From assembly GCF_018070345.1 (NCBI RefSeq), contig NZ_JAGPXX010000014.1:62001-126000 (forward strand): DNA of 64,000 nucleotides. The letters are read 5' to 3'. The notes under the pieces were generated by a model. It saw only the letters and a program-made list of their open reading frames with translations. It searched no databases and had not been told where the DNA came from. A program made the position numbers and the translations under genes. This DNA comes from Streptomyces sp. F63. Its GTDB lineage: Bacteria > Actinomycetota > Actinomycetes > Streptomycetales > Streptomycetaceae. The first letter of the stretch is position 1. Each line of letters starts with the position of its first letter. This document shows positions 29,369-38,321 of the stretch, piece by piece.

Positions 29369-30544
29369 GTGGACCTGTTCGAGTATCAGGCGAGGGACCT
29401 CTTCGCCAAGCACGGTGTACCGGTGCTGGCCGGTGAAGTGATCGACACGCCTGAGGCGGCGCGCGAGGTGACCGAGCGTCTCGGCGGCCGCGCGGTCGTC
29501 AAGGCGCAGGTCAAGGTCGGTGGCCGCGGCAAGGCCGGCGGCGTGAAGCTGGCCAAGGACCCGGCCGACGCGGTCGAGAAGGCCGGCCAGATCCTGGGCA
29601 TGGACATCAAGGGCCACACGGTCCACAAGGTGATGCTGGCCCAGACCGCGGACATCAAGGAGGAGTACTACGTCTCCTACCTGCTGGACCGCACCAACCG
29701 GACCTTCCTGGCCATGGCCTCCGTCGAGGGCGGCATGGACATCGAGGAGGTCGCCGCCACCAAGCCCGAGGCGCTCGCCAAGGTCCCGGTGGACGCCAAC
29801 GAGGGCGTGACCCCCGAGAAGGCCCGCGAGATCGTCGAGGCGGCGAAGTTCCCCGCCGACGTCGCGGACCAGATCGCCGAGATCCTGCAGACCCTGTGGA
29901 AGGCGTTCATCGCCGAGGACGCCCTGCTCGTCGAGGTCAACCCGCTGGCCAAGACCGGTGACGACGGCAAGGTCCTGGCGCTGGACGGCAAGGTCTCCCT
30001 GGACGCCAACGCCGACTTCCGCCAGCCGGACCACGCGGCGCTGGAGGACAAGGCCGCGGCCGACCCGCTGGAGGCCGCCGCCAAGGCCAAGGGCCTCAAC
30101 TACGTGAAGCTCGACGGCGAGGTCGGCATCATCGGCAACGGCGCGGGTCTCGTGATGAGCACCCTGGACGTCGTCGCGTACGCCGGTGAGGCGCACAACA
30201 ACGTCAAGCCCGCCAACTTCCTCGACATCGGCGGCGGCGCCTCCGCCGAGGTGATGGCGAACGGCCTGGAGATCATCCTGGGCGACCCGGCCGTCAAGTC
30301 CGTCTTCGTCAACGTCTTCGGCGGCATCACCGCGTGCGACGCGGTCGCCAACGGCATCGTGCAGGCCCTGGAGCTGCTCAAGTCCAAGGGCGAGGAGGTC
30401 GACAAGCCGCTGGTCGTGCGGCTCGACGGCAACAACGCGGAGCTGGGTCGCACGATCCTCTCCGACGCGAACCACCCGCTGGTCCAGCAGGTGGACACCA
30501 TGGACGGTGCGGCCGACCGTGCCGCCGAGCTGGCTGCTAAGTAA
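29369..30544 (+). CDS. sucC: Succinyl-CoA synthetase (ADP-forming) beta subunit
   Basis: A 391-aa ATP-grasp subunit of succinate-CoA ligase, which makes succinate plus ATP from succinyl-CoA in the TCA cycle. Start: GTG at 29369 (VDLFEYQARDLFAKHGVPV), the usual SucC N-terminus, with AAAGGGACGG upstream. Diagnostic segments are VVKAQVKVGGRGKAGGVKLA, the nucleotide-binding EVNPLAKTGDDGKVLALDGK and the phosphate-binding FLDIGGGASAEVMANGLEII followed by FVNVFGGITACDAVANGIV. Full length for the family. sucD follows after 21 bp, making the usual two-gene operon. Confidence 0.98.
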   Translation: MDLFEYQARDLFAKHGVPVLAGEVIDTPEAAREVTERLGGRAVVKAQVKVGGRGKAGGVKLAKDPADAVEKAGQILGMDIKGHTVHKVMLAQTADIKEEYYVSYLLDRTNRTFLAMASVEGGMDIEEVAATKPEALAKVPVDANEGVTPEKAREIVEAAKFPADVADQIAEILQTLWKAFIAEDALLVEVNPLAKTGDDGKVLALDGKVSLDANADFRQPDHAALEDKAAADPLEAAAKAKGLNYVKLDGEVGIIGNGAGLVMSTLDVVAYAGEAHNNVKPANFLDIGGGASAEVMANGLEIILGDPAVKSVFVNVFGGITACDAVANGIVQALELLKSKGEEVDKPLVVRLDGNNAELGRTILSDANHPLVQQVDTMDGAADRAAELAAK

Positions 30545-30565
30545 AGGGAACGGGTCACCAACACC

Positions 30566-31450
30566 ATGGCTATCTTCCTCACCAAGGAAAGCAAGGTCAT
30601 CGTCCAGGGGATGACCGGCTCCGAGGGCCAGAAGCACACCAAGCGGATGCTTGCCTCGGGCACGAACATCGTCGGCGGCGTGAACCCGCGCAAGGCCGGC
30701 GCCACGGTCGACTTCGGCGGCACCGAGGTGCCCGTCTTCGGCTCCGTCAAGGAGGCCATGGAGGCCACCGGCGCGGACGTCACCGTGATCTTCGTTCCGC
30801 CGAAGTTCGCGAAGGACGCGGTCGTCGAGGCGATCGACGCCGAGATCGGTCTCGCCGTCGTCATCACCGAGGGCATCGCGGTGCACGACACCGCCGCGTT
30901 CTGGGCGTACGCCGGCGCCAAGGGCAACAAGACCCGGATCGTCGGCCCCAACTGCCCGGGTCTCATCTCCCCCGGACAGTCGAACGCCGGCATCATCCCG
31001 GCCGACATCACCAACGCCGGCCGCATCGGCCTGGTCTCGAAGTCGGGCACGCTGACGTACCAGATGATGTACGAGCTGCGGGACCTCGGCTTCTCCTCGG
31101 CCGTCGGCATCGGTGGCGACCCGGTCATCGGCACCACGCACATCGACGCCCTGGCCGCCTTCGAGGCCGACCCCGACACCGACCTGATCGTGATGATCGG
31201 TGAGATCGGCGGCGACGCCGAGGAGCGGGCCGCGGAGTACATCAAGGCGAACGTGACGAAGCCGGTCGTCGGCTACGTCGCCGGGTTCACCGCGCCCGAG
31301 GGCAAGACCATGGGCCACGCCGGCGCCATCGTGTCCGGCTCCTCCGGCACGGCGCAGGCGAAGAAGGAGGCCCTGGAGGCCGCGGGTGTGAAGGTCGGCA
31401 AGACGCCGTCCGAGACGGCCCGCCTCGCGCGCGCCGCCCTCGCCGGCTGA
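30566..31450 (+). CDS. sucD: Succinyl-CoA synthetase alpha subunit
   Basis: A 294-aa CoA-binding subunit partnered with sucC. N-terminal MAIFLTKESKVIVQGMTGSE is standard. The CoA/Rossmann region contains GGVNPRKAG; the ligase signature is RIVGPNCPGLISPGQSNAG; SKSGTLTYQMMYELRDLGF follows; and the phosphorylated active-site histidine lies in GKTMGHAGAIVSGSSGTAQA near residue 252. Length and motifs are complete. A strong hairpin terminator lies 70 bp downstream, so sucCD appears to be a bicistron. Confidence 0.98.
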   Translation: MAIFLTKESKVIVQGMTGSEGQKHTKRMLASGTNIVGGVNPRKAGATVDFGGTEVPVFGSVKEAMEATGADVTVIFVPPKFAKDAVVEAIDAEIGLAVVITEGIAVHDTAAFWAYAGAKGNKTRIVGPNCPGLISPGQSNAGIIPADITNAGRIGLVSKSGTLTYQMMYELRDLGFSSAVGIGGDPVIGTTHIDALAAFEADPDTDLIVMIGEIGGDAEERAAEYIKANVTKPVVGYVAGFTAPEGKTMGHAGAIVSGSSGTAQAKKEALEAAGVKVGKTPSETARLARAALAG

Positions 31451-31519
31451 CCTCCGGCCGCACGGCCGCACGGTCGCACGGCCGCGTACCGCACAGCGGG
31501 GCCGCGAGGCCGTGCCGCA

Positions 31520-31560
31520 CAGGGCGCCGGTTCCCCCTCCGGGCGGGAACCGGCGCCCTG
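31520..31560 (+). terminator. Terminator after sucCD
   Basis: Perfect 16-bp inverted repeat (31520-31535 and 31545-31560) with a 9-nt loop, composed of CAGGGCGCCGGTTCCC and its complement. No U-run follows, as is usual in Streptomyces. Confidence 0.85.
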
Positions 31561-31653
31561 CGGCGTACCCGGGCGCGGACACCGGGGTCCGCGGGGCGGG
31601 GCTCCCGCCGGGTGCCGGTCCCGGATCATCCGATCAGTCCGTCAGGTGATCCG

Positions 31654-31687
31654 ACGACACAACGACCATAACGACACAACGAACATA
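31654..31687. repeat. Tandem 17-bp repeat upstream of the DUF6350 gene
   Basis: ACGACACAACGACCATA at 31654-31670 is followed without gap by a copy with one change at 31671-31687. Ten bp further is a CCGGATATACCGG palindrome (31697-31709). Together they form an A-rich island in the promoter region of the next gene and may be an operator. Confidence 0.6.
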
Positions 31688-31732
31688 GGCGGCTAACCGG
31701 ATATACCGGATTGCGCTTGGCAGCATGGTCGC

Positions 31733-33229
31733 GTGAGCCGCCCCCTCGCCGACCCCGGCCTGCTGCCCCTTCCCGCCCATGACCACGGTGCCGACCCGCC
31801 GGCCCCGCTCGGCGAGCGCCTCCGCACGGCCACCGCCGGAGTGGCGGGTGGCGCGGTCGCAGCCGGGCTGGGGCTCGGTGTGCCCGCCGTGGCGGTGCTG
31901 GCCCACTGGATCGTCTCGGCCGACCCGGGCGCCGGGCCCGAGGGCGCCCTGCGGACCGCGGCCGCCCTCTGGCTTCTCGGCCACGGCGCGGAACTCCTCC
32001 GCACCACCGGCGTGGACGGCGGTACGGCCCCCGTGGGACTGCCGCCGCTGCTGATCGGCCTGCTGCCGGTATGGCTGCTGTACCGCTCCGCGCAACGGGC
32101 CACGGACGCCGCGGAGCAGGCGGAGGCGGCGGAAGCCGCGGCCCTCGCGGAAGCCGCCCTCGCGGTGCGCGTCGCGCGGACGGAGTACCCCGGGCCCGGG
32201 GAGACGGCCGGCGCCCGGCACGCGGCCCGGCACCGGGCCCCGGCGGAGCCTCCGCCCCCGCCCGGCCACAGCGCCTTCCCCACCCTCGCCTGGCTCTGCG
32301 CCGGCTACCTCGCCGTCGGCCTCGGCGCCGCCCTGTACGCCGACGAGGGACCGCTGCGCGCCGAGCCCGCCGCGGTGCTGCCGCGCCTCTGCGCCATCTG
32401 TGCCGTGACGGTGCTGTGCGGCACCTGGGCCGCCGGCGGCCTCGCCGAACGACGGCTGCCCCCCGGCGTGCGCGCCGCTCTGCGCCGGCTGCCGCGCGCG
32501 CTGCGCGCCCCGTTCACCTACCCCGAGGCGGGGGCCGGGCCCCGCGCGGCGGCTCGCGGCGTCGCGGTGCTCCTCGGCGGCGGCGCGCTGCTGGCGGCCG
32601 CGTCCCTCGCCGCGGACGGCATCGAGGCGCGGGACACGCTGCTCGCCCTCGACGGGACGGTGCCCGGACGGGCCTCCGTGCTGCTCCTCTGCCTGGCCCT
32701 GGCGCCCAACGCGGCCGTCTGGGGCGCCGCGTACGCACTGGGGCCCGGCTTCACCGCCGGGGCGGGCAGCACGGTCACCGCCCTCGTCGCCACGGGCTAC
32801 CCGGAACTGCCCGCCTTCCCCCTCCTCGCCGCGCTCCCGCCCGAGGGCCCCGGTTCCCCGCTGACCTGGGCCGCCGGCGCGGTCCCCGTGGCCGCGGGCC
32901 TGGCCGTCGGCCGGCGCGCGGCCCTCGCCGCGTACCGGGCCCGGGCGGCCGGCCGGCCCGTCCCGGCCTGGTGGCAGACACCGCTGACCGCGCTGTACGG
33001 AGCGCTGGTCTGCGGGCTCGCGATGACACTGATCGCCGCCGCGTCGGGCGGCACCCTGGGTACCGGCGCGCTGGCCCGGCTCGGCCCCGACGCCTGGGCC
33101 ACCGGGGCGGCCGCGGCCGCCTGGACGGGCGCGGCCGGGCTGCCCACCGCACTCGTCCTGCACGGCTGGTGGCTGAGGAGGAGCCGGTGGCGCGGCCCGG
33201 AGTCCGGCCCCGCGCCCGCCACGGCCTGA
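31733..33229 (+). CDS. DUF6350 integral membrane protein
   Basis: A 498-aa polytopic membrane protein typical of the position between sucD and purN in streptomycetes. Hydrophobic segments include ATAGVAGGAVAAGLGLGVPA, VGLPPLLIGLLPVWLLY, LCAICAVTVLCGTWAAGGLA, VLLLCLALAPNAAVWGAAYA, LYGALVCGLAMTLIAAASGG and WTGAAGLPTALVLHGWW, about ten in all, with an Ala/Glu/Pro-rich cytoplasmic loop near residues 125-185. GTG at 31733 starts the protein. Function unknown; the family has been loosely compared with PerM-type cell-division proteins, which I regard as unproven. Confidence 0.85.
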   Translation: MSRPLADPGLLPLPAHDHGADPPAPLGERLRTATAGVAGGAVAAGLGLGVPAVAVLAHWIVSADPGAGPEGALRTAAALWLLGHGAELLRTTGVDGGTAPVGLPPLLIGLLPVWLLYRSAQRATDAAEQAEAAEAAALAEAALAVRVARTEYPGPGETAGARHAARHRAPAEPPPPPGHSAFPTLAWLCAGYLAVGLGAALYADEGPLRAEPAAVLPRLCAICAVTVLCGTWAAGGLAERRLPPGVRAALRRLPRALRAPFTYPEAGAGPRAAARGVAVLLGGGALLAAASLAADGIEARDTLLALDGTVPGRASVLLLCLALAPNAAVWGAAYALGPGFTAGAGSTVTALVATGYPELPAFPLLAALPPEGPGSPLTWAAGAVPVAAGLAVGRRAALAAYRARAAGRPVPAWWQTPLTALYGALVCGLAMTLIAAASGGTLGTGALARLGPDAWATGAAAAAWTGAAGLPTALVLHGWWLRRSRWRGPESGPAPATA

Positions 33230-33242
33230 CCGGCCGGGCGGC

Positions 33243-34265
33243 TCAGTCCGGGACGCCGAGGAGGGGACGGAGATGCTCGGGGAGGAGCTTCTCGCACTGC
33301 TGCTGGGAGGCCCGGGTCAGGGCGTCGTCCACGCACGTGTAGTAGTCGCGGTAGACGATCTGGAAGGTGTAGGTCGTCGCCACGACGGCCAGGGCGAGGC
33401 TGCCCGTGATGAGACCGCTGACCGCCGCGCTCTTCTGCGACCTGGCCCCGTAACCGCCGTTCTGCGCCGGGCCCTTGGCGGGCCCGGTGGCGGGGGTGCC
33501 CCCGGCGTCCGGGGGGCCCGACACGTCCTGCGGGCGGGCCGCGGCGGTACGGGACGGGGAGCTCTCCGGGCGGGGTGCCGTGCCCCGCAGGGAGCTGACA
33601 CCCCAGTACAGGGCGAGGGAGCCCAGCAGCAGGGCGATCTCCGGCAGGCTGAACAGCGCGAGGATGAACGCCCACATGCCCGCGACCATCGCGTACCGGG
33701 CGCGCCGCTGGTTGGGGTCCGTCGGGTCCCAGCGCAGCTCGCCGGGGCCGCCCGGGCCCTCGGAGCCGCCCGGCCCGTCCTGCCGCCCGCCTCCGAAGCC
33801 GCCGCTCTGCCGGCCCGGCTGGCGGCTGCTCCACCGGGAACTGCCCCAGGACGGCCGCCGGCCGCCGTTCTCGCCGCCGCCCCGGCCCTCGCCGGAACCG
33901 CCGCGGGGCCGCCACTCCTCGTCGGGGCGGCCCTCCGGCGGGGGCGCGAAGGGATTGGCGGGCTCGCCGGCCCGGTCACCGCCCGCGTCCCCGCCGTCGG
34001 CGCCGTCCGCGCCCGTCCCCGGCCCCGTTCCCGCATCCGTTCCCGCGTCCGTCTCCGGCGTCCCGGCCGTGTCGCCGTCCCCGGTGTGCTCCGGTGCCCG
34101 CCCGGTGTCCCGCGGGCCGCCGTCGCCGCCGCTTCCGCTGTCGTGTGCGTCACGTCCGTTCCGCCCGCCGGAGGCCGGGGACGCCGATGCCGGGGGGCGT
34201 TCACGCAGGAGCGGGGTCGGGAACGGCGGGAGGCTGGGAGTCGCGCGGAGGCGTCGGTCCGGCAT
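33243..34265 (-). CDS. Gly/Pro-rich membrane protein
   Basis: A 340-aa protein convergent with the DUF6350 gene (13 bp between stops). Residues 1-165 are disordered: Gly, Pro, Asp, Thr rich with runs such as TDAGTGPGTGADGADGGDAG. Two membrane segments follow, MVAGMWAFILALFSLPEIAL plus LLLGSLALYWGVSSL, and AAVSGLITGSLALAVVATTY near residue 285. The C-terminus is a conserved extracytoplasmic tail, YRDYYTCVDDALTRASQQQC, EKLLPEHLRPLLG, with two Cys that could pair. Similar small membrane proteins precede purN in other Streptomyces. Function unknown. The start is not backed by a strong ribosome binding site. Confidence 0.75.
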   Translation of the reverse strand: MPDRRLRATPSLPPFPTPLLRERPPASASPASGGRNGRDAHDSGSGGDGGPRDTGRAPEHTGDGDTAGTPETDAGTDAGTGPGTGADGADGGDAGGDRAGEPANPFAPPPEGRPDEEWRPRGGSGEGRGGGENGGRRPSWGSSRWSSRQPGRQSGGFGGGRQDGPGGSEGPGGPGELRWDPTDPNQRRARYAMVAGMWAFILALFSLPEIALLLGSLALYWGVSSLRGTAPRPESSPSRTAAARPQDVSGPPDAGGTPATGPAKGPAQNGGYGARSQKSAAVSGLITGSLALAVVATTYTFQIVYRDYYTCVDDALTRASQQQCEKLLPEHLRPLLGVPD

Positions 34266-34512
34266 CTGGAGTGGTGTCTTCCCTCGTGTCGTCGTCCGGG
34301 CCGCGGGCCCGCGTCGGCGGATTCGGCCCTCGGAGTGACGTCGGTGTCTGAGACGCACGCTACCTTCCGCGCGCGCCCCCGTCCCGCGGGGGCTGCCCGC
34401 GGTGCCGGTATCGTGGCCCGTGGTCGGCGGCTTCGTAGGGTCTTCCGGACACCAGGATGCTCCTCGCTTGTGCGACCCCACAAACCTGCGCCCCGTGAGA
34501 AAGAGTTCCGCC

Positions 34513-35184
34513 GTGTCCTCGCCCCCTCTTCGCGCCCGCCCCTGGACTCCGGCCGGGGACCGGCCCGCCCGGCTGGTGGTGCTGGTCTCCGGCTCCGGTA
34601 CGAACCTCCAGGCGCTGCTCGACGCGGTCGCGGCGGCCCCGGACGGCTCGTACGGTGCCGAGATCGTCGCCGTCGGGGCCGACCGGGACGGCATCGCCGG
34701 GCTGGAGCGGGCCGAGCGCGCCGGGCTGCCGACGTTCGTCTGCCGCCTCGGCGACCACCCGGACCGCGCGGCGTGGGACCGGGCACTCACCGAGGCCACC
34801 GCCCGTTTCGCACCGGACCTGGTGGTCTCCGCGGGCTTCATGAAGATCGTGGGCAAGGAATTCCTCGCCCGGTTCGGGGGGCGGTTCATCAACACCCACC
34901 CCGCGCTGCTGCCCAGCTTCCCCGGCGCCCACGCCGTGCGCGACGCCCTCGCGTACGGGGTCGGGGTGACCGGCTGCACCGTCCACTTCGTCGACGACGG
35001 CGTCGACACCGGGCCGGTCATCGCCCAGGGCGTGGTCGAGGTCCGGGACGAGGACCACGAGGACGGGGGAGCGGCGCTCCATGAGCGGATCAAGGAAGTC
35101 GAGCGACGGCTGCTCGTCGATGTCGTGGGGCGTCTGGCCCGCAACGGCTATCGCATCGAGGGACGAAAGGTACAGATCCCATGA
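34513..35184 (+). CDS. purN: Phosphoribosylglycinamide formyltransferase
   Basis: Third step of de novo purine synthesis: transfers formyl from 10-formyl-THF to GAR. Motifs: LVVLVSGSGTNLQALLDAV at the N-terminus, the catalytic FINTHPALLPSFPGAHAVRD (Asn, His) and GCTVHFVDDGVDTGPVIAQG with the catalytic Asp. Start: GTG at 34513, about 223 aa, preceded by AAGAG; an upstream in-frame GTG at 34495 is less likely. Its stop overlaps the purH start by 4 bp. It diverges from the Gly/Pro-rich membrane gene. Confidence 0.96.
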   Translation: MSSPPLRARPWTPAGDRPARLVVLVSGSGTNLQALLDAVAAAPDGSYGAEIVAVGADRDGIAGLERAERAGLPTFVCRLGDHPDRAAWDRALTEATARFAPDLVVSAGFMKIVGKEFLARFGGRFINTHPALLPSFPGAHAVRDALAYGVGVTGCTVHFVDDGVDTGPVIAQGVVEVRDEDHEDGGAALHERIKEVERRLLVDVVGRLARNGYRIEGRKVQIP

Positions 35185-36785
35185 CCACTCCTGAAGGCCT
35201 CGCGGGCCTCCACGGCCCGGACGGCACGCGGCGGCCCATCCGCCGCGCCCTGGTCAGCGTCTACGACAAGACCGGCCTGGAGGAGCTGGCCCGGGGGCTG
35301 CACGAGTCCGGGGTCGAGCTCGTCTCCACCGGCTCCACGGCCGGGCGGATCGCCGCCGCCGGCGTGCCCGTCACCAAGGTGGAGGAGCTGACCGGCTTCC
35401 CCGAGTGCCTGGACGGCCGCGTCAAGACCCTGCATCCCCGGGTACACGCCGGCATCCTCGCCGACCTGCGGCTGGAGGAGCACCGCAAGCAGCTCGCCGA
35501 GCTGGAGGTGGCGCCCTTCGAGCTCGTCGTCGTCAACCTCTACCCGTTCCGGGAGACCGTCGCCTCCGGAGCCACCCCCGACGAGTGCGTCGAGCAGATC
35601 GACATCGGCGGGCCGTCGATGGTGCGCGCCGCCGCCAAGAACCACCCGTCGGTCGCCGTGGTGACCAGCCCCGGGCGGTACGGGGACGTCCTCGCCGCCG
35701 TCCGCGACGGCGGCTTCGGCCTGGACGCGCGCAAGCGGCTCGCCGCCGAGGCCTTCCAGCACACCGCCGCGTACGACGCAGCCGTCGCCACCTGGTTCAC
35801 CGGGACCTACGCCCCCGAGCACGCGGAGAACGTCACCGCGCTCCCCGAGTTCCTCGGCGAGACCTGGCGCCGCAAGAGCACCCTCCGCTACGGCGAGAAC
35901 CCGCACCAGTCCGCCGCCCTCTACACCGACGGCACCCCGGAGGGCATCGCCAACGCCGAGCAGCTGCACGGCAAGGAGATGTCCTTCAACAACTACGTGG
36001 ACACCGAGGCCGCCCGCCGCGCCGCGTACGACCACGACGAGCCCTGTGTGGCGATCATCAAGCACGCCAACCCCTGCGGCATCGCCATCGGCGCCGACGT
36101 GGCCGAGGCGCACCGCAAGGCCCACGCCTGCGACCCGCTGTCGGCCTTCGGCGGCGTGATCGCCGTCAACCGCCCGGTGTCCGTGGCGATGGCCGAGCAG
36201 GTCGCGGAGATCTTCACCGAGGTCGTCGCGGCCCCGGCGTACGAGGACGGCGCCGTCGAGGTGCTGGCCCGCAAGAAGAACATCCGGGTGCTGCGCGTCG
36301 AGGGCGCCCCGGTCCGGGGGAACGAGCTGCGGCCCGTCTCCGGCGGTGTGCTCCTCCAGCACAGCGACCGCCTCCAGGCCGAGGGGGACCTGCCCGAGAC
36401 CTGGACCCGGGTCTCCGGCGCGGCGCTGGACGAGACCGGGCTGGCCGAACTGGCCTTCGCCTGGCGGGCCTGCCGGGCCGTGAAGTCCAACGCCATCCTG
36501 CTCGCCAGGGGCGGAGCGACCGTCGGTGTCGGCATGGGCCAGGTCAACCGCGTCGACTCCGCGAAGCTCGCGGTGCAGCGGGCCGGCGCGGAGCGGGCGG
36601 CCGGCGCGTACGCCGCCTCCGACGCCTTCTTCCCCTTCCCGGACGGTCTGGAGGTGCTGCTGGAGGCCGGGGTGACCGCCGTCGTCCAGCCGGGCGGCTC
36701 CGTCCGCGACGAGCAGGTGATCGAGGCGGCGAAGGCGGCCGGCGTCACGATGTACCTCACCGGGACCCGGCACTTCTTCCACTGA
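35181..36785 (+). CDS. purH: Bifunctional AICAR transformylase / IMP cyclohydrolase
   Basis: A 534-aa enzyme catalysing the last two steps of IMP synthesis. The N-terminal MGS-like cyclohydrolase domain shows RRALVSVYDKTGLEELARGL, GVELVSTGSTAGRIAAAGV and DGRVKTLHPRVHAGILAD. The transformylase domain shows RYGENPHQSAALY, GKEMSFNNYVDTEAARRAAY and the catalytic KHANPCGIAIG. The C-terminus ends TMYLTGTRHFFH, typical for PurH. ATG at 35181 overlaps purN (ATGA), so the two are translationally coupled. Confidence 0.98.
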   Translation: MTTPEGLAGLHGPDGTRRPIRRALVSVYDKTGLEELARGLHESGVELVSTGSTAGRIAAAGVPVTKVEELTGFPECLDGRVKTLHPRVHAGILADLRLEEHRKQLAELEVAPFELVVVNLYPFRETVASGATPDECVEQIDIGGPSMVRAAAKNHPSVAVVTSPGRYGDVLAAVRDGGFGLDARKRLAAEAFQHTAAYDAAVATWFTGTYAPEHAENVTALPEFLGETWRRKSTLRYGENPHQSAALYTDGTPEGIANAEQLHGKEMSFNNYVDTEAARRAAYDHDEPCVAIIKHANPCGIAIGADVAEAHRKAHACDPLSAFGGVIAVNRPVSVAMAEQVAEIFTEVVAAPAYEDGAVEVLARKKNIRVLRVEGAPVRGNELRPVSGGVLLQHSDRLQAEGDLPETWTRVSGAALDETGLAELAFAWRACRAVKSNAILLARGGATVGVGMGQVNRVDSAKLAVQRAGAERAAGAYAASDAFFPFPDGLEVLLEAGVTAVVQPGGSVRDEQVIEAAKAAGVTMYLTGTRHFFH

Positions 36786-36952
36786 GCCGGCCCGATCCCG
36801 CCCCCGCGGGACATCGCCCGGGCCGCGCCCCCTTCCCTGGGCGGCGCGGCCCGGTCCCGGACACCCGCGAGCCTCCGCACCCGCCCCCGCCCCCGCCCCG
36901 TCGCGGCGGACCTCATTGGCCACCGCCGCCGCCCATCCGGGAGGATGAAGCC

Positions 36953-37834
36953 ATGACTGCCCAGATTCTCGACGGCAAGGCCACCGCGGCCGCGATCAAG
37001 TCCGAACTCGCCACCCGCGTCGCGGAGCTCAGGGCCCGCGGTGTCACCCCCGGCCTCGGCACGCTCCTCGTGGGCGACGACGTCGGCAGCCAGAAGTACG
37101 TCGCCGGGAAGCACCGCGACTGCGCGCAGGTCGGCATCGCCTCCATCCAGCGCGAACTGCCGGCCACCGCCACGCAGGAGGAGATCGAGGCGGTCGTACG
37201 GGAGCTCAACGAGGACCCGGCCTGCACCGGCTACATCGTCCAGCTCCCGCTGCCCAAGGGCATCGACACCGGCCGTGTCCTGGAGCTGATCGACCCGGCC
37301 AAGGACGCCGACGGCCTCGCCCCGATGAGCCTGGGCAAGCTGGTGCTCAACCAGGAGGCCGCCCTGCCCTGCACCCCCAACGGCATCCTGGCGCTGCTGC
37401 GCCGCCACGGGGTGGAGACCAAGGGCGCCCATCTGACCGTCGTGGGCCGCGGGATGACCGTCGGCCGCTCCATCGGGCTGCTGTTCACGCGCCGCGAGGT
37501 CAACGCGACCGTGACGCTCTGCCACACCGGCACCCGTGACCTCTCCGCCCAGCTCCGGCAGGCGGACATCATCGTCGCCGCGGCCGGTGCCCCGCACATC
37601 GTCCGGCCCGAGGACGTCAAGCCGGGCGCGGCCGTCCTGGACGTCGGCGTCAGCCGGGACGAGAGCGGGAAGATCGTCGGCGATGTGCACCCGGGCGTGG
37701 CCGAGGTCGCCGGCTGGGTGGCGCCCAACCCGGGCGGTGTCGGCCCGATGACCCGCGCGCTGCTGCTGCAGAACGTGGTGGAGGCCGCCGAACGGCGGGC
37801 CGGGGTCCGGGACGGCGCGGGCCATGCGGGCTGA
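36953..37834 (+). CDS. folD: Methylenetetrahydrofolate dehydrogenase / cyclohydrolase
   Basis: A 293-aa bifunctional one-carbon enzyme giving 10-formyl-THF, the donor used by PurN and PurH just upstream. Conserved segments: TLLVGDDVGSQKYVAGKHRD (active-site Tyr and Lys), TGYIVQLPLPKGID, KDADGLAPMSLGKLVL, CTPNGILALL, VVGRGMTVGRSIGLLF (NADP Rossmann, with Met-Thr and Ser in place of the common Val-Thr and Pro) and DVGVSRDESGKIVGDVHP. ATG at 36953 has GGGAGGA 8 nt before it. The stop overlaps the DUF3017 gene. Confidence 0.97.
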   Translation: MTAQILDGKATAAAIKSELATRVAELRARGVTPGLGTLLVGDDVGSQKYVAGKHRDCAQVGIASIQRELPATATQEEIEAVVRELNEDPACTGYIVQLPLPKGIDTGRVLELIDPAKDADGLAPMSLGKLVLNQEAALPCTPNGILALLRRHGVETKGAHLTVVGRGMTVGRSIGLLFTRREVNATVTLCHTGTRDLSAQLRQADIIVAAAGAPHIVRPEDVKPGAAVLDVGVSRDESGKIVGDVHPGVAEVAGWVAPNPGGVGPMTRALLLQNVVEAAERRAGVRDGAGHAG

Positions 37835-38321
37835 GGCCGTGGAGAGCCAGGCGGCGGACGGCAGCCCCGGGACGCCCGGAAGCCGGGGGGCGCCCGGTGG
37901 CGCCGGAAAGCCGGGCGGGGGCGCGGGCCCGGGTGGCGGCAGCCGCCGCTTCCCCCGCCTCACGCGGAGCACCGCGCGCCCCGAGGGCGGCGGCCGTGCC
38001 GCGCCGGGGGACGCCCCGGCGCCGGTACGGCAGTGGCCGCTGCTGTCCGTGCTGGGCGGCACCGCGGCCGGACTGATCCTGGTCGCCTTCGGCGTGTCCC
38101 GGATCGGCACCCTGCTCGTCGGGCTCTCGCTGCTCGCCGGCGCGGTGCTGCGCCGGGTGCTGCCCTCGGTGGGAATGCTGGCCGTGCGGTCCCGCTTCAC
38201 GGACATGGTGACGTACGGCCTGCTCGGCACCCTGATCACGCTGCTGGCTCTGATGTCCCTGCCCGACCCCTGGCTGGAGATTCCCTGGCTGGAGGACATC
38301 ATCCGTTTCGCGGTGCGCTGA
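37824..38321 (+). CDS. DUF3017 membrane protein
   Basis: A 165-aa protein overlapping folD by 11 bp. The first 65 residues are Gly/Pro/Ala rich and disordered; three TM segments follow: LSVLGGTAAGLILVAFGVSR, IGTLLVGLSLLAGAVLRRVL and MVTYGLLGTLITLLALMSLP. The family is found almost only next to folD in actinobacteria. Function unknown. A hairpin terminator lies 42 bp downstream. Confidence 0.9.
   Translation: MRAEAVESQAADGSPGTPGSRGAPGGAGKPGGGAGPGGGSRRFPRLTRSTARPEGGGRAAPGDAPAPVRQWPLLSVLGGTAAGLILVAFGVSRIGTLLVGLSLLAGAVLRRVLPSVGMLAVRSRFTDMVTYGLLGTLITLLALMSLPDPWLEIPWLEDIIRFAVR

Noticed and set aside
29327..31582. 751-codon minus-strand frame antisense to sucCD
   Set aside because: Antisense of two unmistakable housekeeping genes, and its composition follows from their codons.
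36786..36952. ZTP (pfl) riboswitch before folD
   Set aside because: The genetic context fits, but I could not find the conserved ZTP aptamer elements in this C-rich 167-bp spacer.
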